From Thermovenabulum sp049701175 (GTDB taxonomy: Bacteria; Bacillota; Thermosediminibacteria; Thermosediminibacterales; Thermosediminibacteraceae), in assembly GCF_049701175.1 (NCBI RefSeq), contig NZ_JBNATW010000004.1:45743-109742 (forward strand): a DNA stretch of 64,000 nt, read 5' to 3'. Numbering within the stretch: the stretch's first letter is position 1; the number at the start of each line of letters is the position of its first letter. Position numbers and translations under genes: made by a program. Below, one piece after another: positions 60,589 to 64,000 of the stretch. The notes beneath the pieces were generated by a model. The model searched no databases. It was not told the DNA's origin and worked only from the letters and a program-made list of their open reading frames with translations.

Positions 60589-60735
60589 TTGGGAGTATTT
60601 ATAAAAAATTTAACTCAAACTTACTGCTGGCCTATAATAGTAAATTTAGCAAAACAATATTGGTATTTTCTTGTTTTATATGCTTTATCAGCCATGTTTT
60701 ATATAAGTGATTGGCTAAATAGCGATTATCAATAG
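60589..60735 (+). CDS. 48-residue membrane protein
   Basis: AAAGGAGGAATAAACA precedes TTG 60589. The peptide has a hydrophobic helix (about 24-41: YWYFLVLYALSAMFYIS). It lies between the VirB6 and SLT-M23 genes. Function unknown. Confidence 0.5.
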   Translation: MGVFIKNLTQTYCWPIIVNLAKQYWYFLVLYALSAMFYISDWLNSDYQ

Positions 60736-60776
60736 AATATAAAAGAGGAGAGAAAAAAAGGGGAAATAAAAAATCC

Positions 60777-62351
60777 ATGAGAACAATAGAAAATGTGATA
60801 AACATATTTTTAAAGAAGTTAGCAATAAAGTTTATAAAGGCAATGATGCCTTTTTTCATTATTTTGTTTATAATTCTGTTTTTAATAGGGATAATAGGGT
60901 ATGTATATACGGAAGCACCGAAGGCATATGCCAATTCGGAGATAACAGAGCAATATAAGGAAATAGCTAAAGAATACGAACCGGAGAAAAAAAGTGCTGA
61001 TGGCATAGAAGACCAATACAAAACGACATGGGGAATATTATTCTCAATAGATTACTACCGTGCATTAATGGAGACAAAAGATATAAAGAACATAATAGAT
61101 AAGACAAGAATAAAGCAAAATGCAGAAAAACTAAGACCAACATTTGAATATAAAAAATCCCAAATAACGATAGAAAAAGAAGTAGAAGTAACAGAAAACG
61201 AGACAACAAAAAAAATAACGAAAACAGAAACAAAAGAAGTAATGCTTGTAACCAGAGCAATAACATATAAAGGAATTTATACTTTTGAATATGAATGGAC
61301 AACATTAAAGGAAGGCAACAAGAAGATTAAAAAAGAAGTCCTTTCAAGGACAAATTATACAGAAGATTATACTATACTTAAGAATGTATTAATAGAAAAT
61401 GGATATAAAGCTCCTTCCGAAGACGATATAACGATGGTTGTAAAGGCAGGAGAGGTATTTGAGACAGAATACCCCGACATGGCATGGCTTTTAGAAGAAG
61501 AAGAAATATGGTTGAATGAGGCTGTTGGATGGGCATGGGCAAGTGAAAGCGGAGCGTATTATATACCCAAAAAATACTATGAGATTTTTGAAAAAGCAGC
61601 AGAAAAATATAATATAAGTAGGGAACTTATCATAGCGGTAGCAATAGCGGAATCCGGGTTAAATCCATATGCAAAATCACCAAAAGGAGCTATTGGTGTA
61701 ATGCAGCTAATGCCTGATACTGCAAAGTCGTTAGGAGTAGAAGATGCTTACGATATAAAACAAAACATAGAAGGAGGTGCAAAATATTTAAAACAGTTGC
61801 AGGACAAATATGGGAGTAAGAATATAGACTACATATTGGCAGCGTATAATGCAGGGCCGGGCAATGTAGACAGATATGGAGGCATACCTCCTTTCGAAGA
61901 AACTATAAACTATGTAGAAAAAGTAAAAAACATAATGGGGAAAGGGTATATAGTTATTGATGAAGAGTTTATAAAGCCTGTTGAAGGGAAAATAACAGAT
62001 GGTTTTGGATATAGATTTCATCCTATAAGAAAAGTTTATGCAATGCACTATGGTATTGACATTACTGCACCAATAGGGACTCCTGTAAGAAGCACTAAAA
62101 GCGGGAAAGTTATTTTTTCGGGTGTTGCGGGAGGATATGGCAATACTGTAATTATAGATCATGGGAACAATATAAGGAGCATATATGCACATCTTTACGA
62201 AGTATATGTAAACAGCGGGCAGAATGTTGAAACAGGGCAAGTAATAGGGAGCGTAGGGAGTACCGGACTCAGCACAGGCCCGCATCTACACTTTGAGATA
62301 AAGGTTAATGGCAATTCCGTTAATCCTTTAGATGTAATTAATATTCAATAA
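60777..62351 (+). CDS. Lytic transglycosylase and M23 peptidase fusion (VirB1-like)
   Basis: 524 residues. One N-terminal transmembrane helix (about 20-45). Central SLT domain with catalytic E292 (VAIAESGLNPYAKSPKGAIG, VMQLMPDTA, ILAAYNAGPGNVDRYGG). C-terminal M23 (LytM) domain with H424 and D428 (MHYGIDI) and HxH at 503-505 (HLHFEI), all zinc ligands present. It opens peptidoglycan for the channel, as VirB1 does. ATG 60777 lies after AGAGGAGAG, about 25 bases upstream. Confidence 0.93.
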   Translation: MRTIENVINIFLKKLAIKFIKAMMPFFIILFIILFLIGIIGYVYTEAPKAYANSEITEQYKEIAKEYEPEKKSADGIEDQYKTTWGILFSIDYYRALMETKDIKNIIDKTRIKQNAEKLRPTFEYKKSQITIEKEVEVTENETTKKITKTETKEVMLVTRAITYKGIYTFEYEWTTLKEGNKKIKKEVLSRTNYTEDYTILKNVLIENGYKAPSEDDITMVVKAGEVFETEYPDMAWLLEEEEIWLNEAVGWAWASESGAYYIPKKYYEIFEKAAEKYNISRELIIAVAIAESGLNPYAKSPKGAIGVMQLMPDTAKSLGVEDAYDIKQNIEGGAKYLKQLQDKYGSKNIDYILAAYNAGPGNVDRYGGIPPFEETINYVEKVKNIMGKGYIVIDEEFIKPVEGKITDGFGYRFHPIRKVYAMHYGIDITAPIGTPVRSTKSGKVIFSGVAGGYGNTVIIDHGNNIRSIYAHLYEVYVNSGQNVETGQVIGSVGSTGLSTGPHLHFEIKVNGNSVNPLDVINIQ

Positions 62352-62378
62352 AAGGGAAAAAGGGGAGGAGAATAAGTA

Positions 62379-62810
62379 ATGATTAAAAAGATTTTACTAT
62401 ATAAAAATATTGTATTGTCTTTTATATTAATTGCAATGCTATTGATAATTCCTGCTGTTGCTTATGCTGACGGCAATAATACTACAAACAGCATTCCTAC
62501 ATCTGATGAAGTTTTAAGCAAATTAAATGGTGGGAAAATACCTCAAATGGGACTTGAAGACTTTACAAATGTTTTAATAAAACTTTCGATTAGGATAATA
62601 AACCTGTTGCAAACTCTTGCAGCACCAATAACAGTAATAGCAATAGTAGTAGGGGGGATAAGCTATGTTGCAGGGCTGATATCTCTGAATGCGAATCTTA
62701 GGCGTTCGGGAGCAGGAACAATATTTGGCGGAGCACTTTTCTTTATCATAATACGACTTGCACCTATCTTTGTGGCAACGCTTGAAGGCATTGTTAAAAA
62801 TGCAAAATAA
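62379..62810 (+). CDS. Second VirB2/TrbC-like pilin-type protein
   Basis: 143 residues. A signal peptide (about 7-29, ending AYADG), then two hydrophobic helices (about 83-103 and 115-133) with a short basic loop (LNANLRRSGAG). It shares build with the protein at 53126 but is only distantly similar. GGGGAGGAG precedes ATG 62379. A terminator follows. Confidence 0.7.
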   Translation: MIKKILLYKNIVLSFILIAMLLIIPAVAYADGNNTTNSIPTSDEVLSKLNGGKIPQMGLEDFTNVLIKLSIRIINLLQTLAAPITVIAIVVGGISYVAGLISLNANLRRSGAGTIFGGALFFIIIRLAPIFVATLEGIVKNAK

Positions 62811-62827
62811 TAAACAAAGATATAAAA

Positions 62828-62860
62828 AAAGAGGCTAATATTTAAAGCCTCTTTTTTTGT
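62828..62860 (+). terminator. Terminator of the T4SS block
   Basis: AAAGAGGCT (62828-62836) pairs with AGCCTCTTT (62846-62854), followed by T-run and a TTATTATATAGAGGG tail. Confidence 0.85.
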
Positions 62861-62936
62861 TTATTATATAGAGGGCCAAAATAATACAATATTTGATATT
62901 ATATTTTTATGAACAATAAAAAGGAGGTGTCTGGAT

Positions 62937-64000
62937 ATTAGAGTAATATTAGCAACAAACGACAATGTTTTAGACGATCATTTAAAAAGACGGGGTGTCA
63001 TAGAAGTAGTGGGAGAAGTTTATTATAAAGAAGCTCTCCCGGACGCAATAAGACGTTATAAAGCTGATACGGTAATATTAAGTATATATCTGCCGGGTGC
63101 AGAAGACATAAGGGATACGATATTTAAAGCAAGGATGGCAGATGTAAGGGTAATTTTTCTAGTTGGTGACACATCAAGAACCGACGAAACAATATTGGAC
63201 TCAATAGCTATGGGAGTATACGACATTTTATTTGGAAGTATAAGATTATCAGATGTTGAAGAAGCCGTAAAAAAACCAGCAACATTTAGAGAAATAATAA
63301 AGGAAGTAAGGTATCCCGGAAAACCCGAAGGTAGAAAGTTATTAGGATTTATACAAAAATACATAAAATTATTCAGCAAAGAAAAAGAAGAAATAGATGA
63401 AGGAGAAACTGAACATAACGAAGCGAAAGAAGGCAGCGAAACAATTATAACGACCGTACATGATTCAGATGTAGCAGTAGGTAAAAAAGCAAAGCAAATA
63501 ACAATAATCAATGAAGAAACGAGCCATGAAAGCAATAACATTAAAGAAAGACAAAAGAAAGAATACAAAGGATTATTCAGTAGGGTTACAGAGGAACCAA
63601 TAAAAGAAAACAAAAAAAATGTAAAAGACATGAGGGCGAGATTATGGGTAGTTATGGGTACCAACAGGAGATGTGGGGCAACAACGTTCGTTTTAGCAAC
63701 AGCAAATTATTTAAACAGGTATACAAACGTAATAATAGCCGACTGTGGGGGTGGAGCATGTAAATGGCTTAATGAAGAAGAAAAGCAAAAGATAATATGC
63801 GAAGAAGTGGATATAAAGAACATCCAATTAGCACCGGGGACAATAACAATAGCAGACATAGGGAGCAGAGAACCAATCGAACTAATACCTTTTGCGGAGA
63901 AGATTTTTATAATAAGCGACTTGTCACAGGACAGCGATTTGCAGCTGATAAAACCGTATATACCCGGGAGCACGTTCTTAATAGGAACTATGGGGGCAGA
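62937..64000 (+). CDS. CpaE/ParA-like ATPase with receiver-like N-terminus (partial)
   Basis: An open frame of at least 354 codons runs off the window end. The N-terminal 110 residues (IRVILATNDNVLDDHLK, DTVILSIYLPG, VIFLVGDTS) look like a receiver-type domain. After a charged linker, the ATPase domain starts RLWVVMGTNRRCGATTFVLA. That P-loop lacks the usual Lys (GTNRRCGATT, 241-250). VIIADCGG and TIADIGS are the expected later motifs. There is no ATG at the start. AGGAGG (62922-62927) is 9 bases from an ATT codon (62937), giving I(M)RVILATND; a non-AUG start is likely. CpaE-type proteins place pilus machines. Confidence 0.7.
   Translation, partial: MRVILATNDNVLDDHLKRRGVIEVVGEVYYKEALPDAIRRYKADTVILSIYLPGAEDIRDTIFKARMADVRVIFLVGDTSRTDETILDSIAMGVYDILFGSIRLSDVEEAVKKPATFREIIKEVRYPGKPEGRKLLGFIQKYIKLFSKEKEEIDEGETEHNEAKEGSETIITTVHDSDVAVGKKAKQITIINEETSHESNNIKERQKKEYKGLFSRVTEEPIKENKKNVKDMRARLWVVMGTNRRCGATTFVLATANYLNRYTNVIIADCGGGACKWLNEEEKQKIICEEVDIKNIQLAPGTITIADIGSREPIELIPFAEKIFIISDLSQDSDLQLIKPYIPGSTFLIGTMGA

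Noticed and set aside
63056..63664. Minus-strand 202-codon ORF
   Set aside because: Antisense shadow of the CpaE-like gene that runs off the window end.

Overview
This AT-rich window is dense with genes, nearly all on the + strand, and almost every gene has a strong AGGAGG ribosome-binding site. Those sites, a SpoVS-like gene and heavy use of ATA, AGA and AGG codons point to a low-GC, spore-forming Firmicute of the Clostridia type, possibly a thermophile (inference). The content is that of a large conjugative element (plasmid or ICE): a type IV secretion block, a coupling protein, two SSBs, its own sigma-like regulators, a primase-like protein, a RecD2-type helicase and a Gp3-like recombination directionality factor. 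There are no rRNA or tRNA genes and no core metabolic operons. No integrase or classical relaxase was recognised.

Layout: 0.07-0.4 kb, a candidate type I toxin locus. 0.6-3.3 kb, a NERD-domain gene, a CRISPR leader and array 1, which has clean repeats followed by a decayed half containing a small ORF. 4.3-13 kb, a stalk-domain exported protein, then an unusual alternating cluster of two unknown paralog families (four CCHC 'IPCSICG' proteins, three 'IPLP' proteins) around a sigma factor. 13-22 kb, a GT-C-like membrane protein, SSB1, a GT2 glycosyltransferase, SSB2, VirD4/TraG, an Hfq-like Sm protein, a small DMT flippase and exported proteins. 22.6-28.9 kb, a replication-type HTH gene with a possible RNA pseudoknot, cas5, cas6, a beta-CASP metallo-beta-lactamase ribonuclease and CRISPR array 2. 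29-33 kb, an exported glycine-zipper protein, a ribbon-helix-helix regulator, an S1-domain protein and a winged-helix protein. 33-46 kb, two MoxR ATPase/VWA pairs with phage- and plasmid-type accessory genes, a primase-like protein, a HAD nucleotidase and the RDF. 46-51.5 kb, HTH regulators, the helicase and a tnpB relic. 51.6-64 kb, an exported nuclease and the conjugation machinery (pilins, PrgI, VirB4 in two pieces, AAA+ ATPase, VirB6, SLT-M23 hydrolase), ending inside a CpaE/ParA-like gene.

The most notable system is the cas5-cas6-beta-CASP nuclease cassette with two arrays. The arrays share a homologous leader with a conserved inverted repeat and have the same order: leader, clean repeats, degenerate repeats, terminator. 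No cas7, cas8, cas3, cas10, cas1 or cas2 was recognised in the window. A beta-CASP nuclease with Cas5 recalls type VII CRISPR-Cas, but the cassette does not match any layout I know.

Several recurrent non-coding signals run through the element. These are a 19-nt motif in four promoter leaders, an over-represented palindrome AACGNNCGTT, a stereotyped CAATAAGAAGGAGGTAT translation start region, hairpins placed between Shine-Dalgarno and start codon, and a TTATTATATGAGAGG tail after hairpins.
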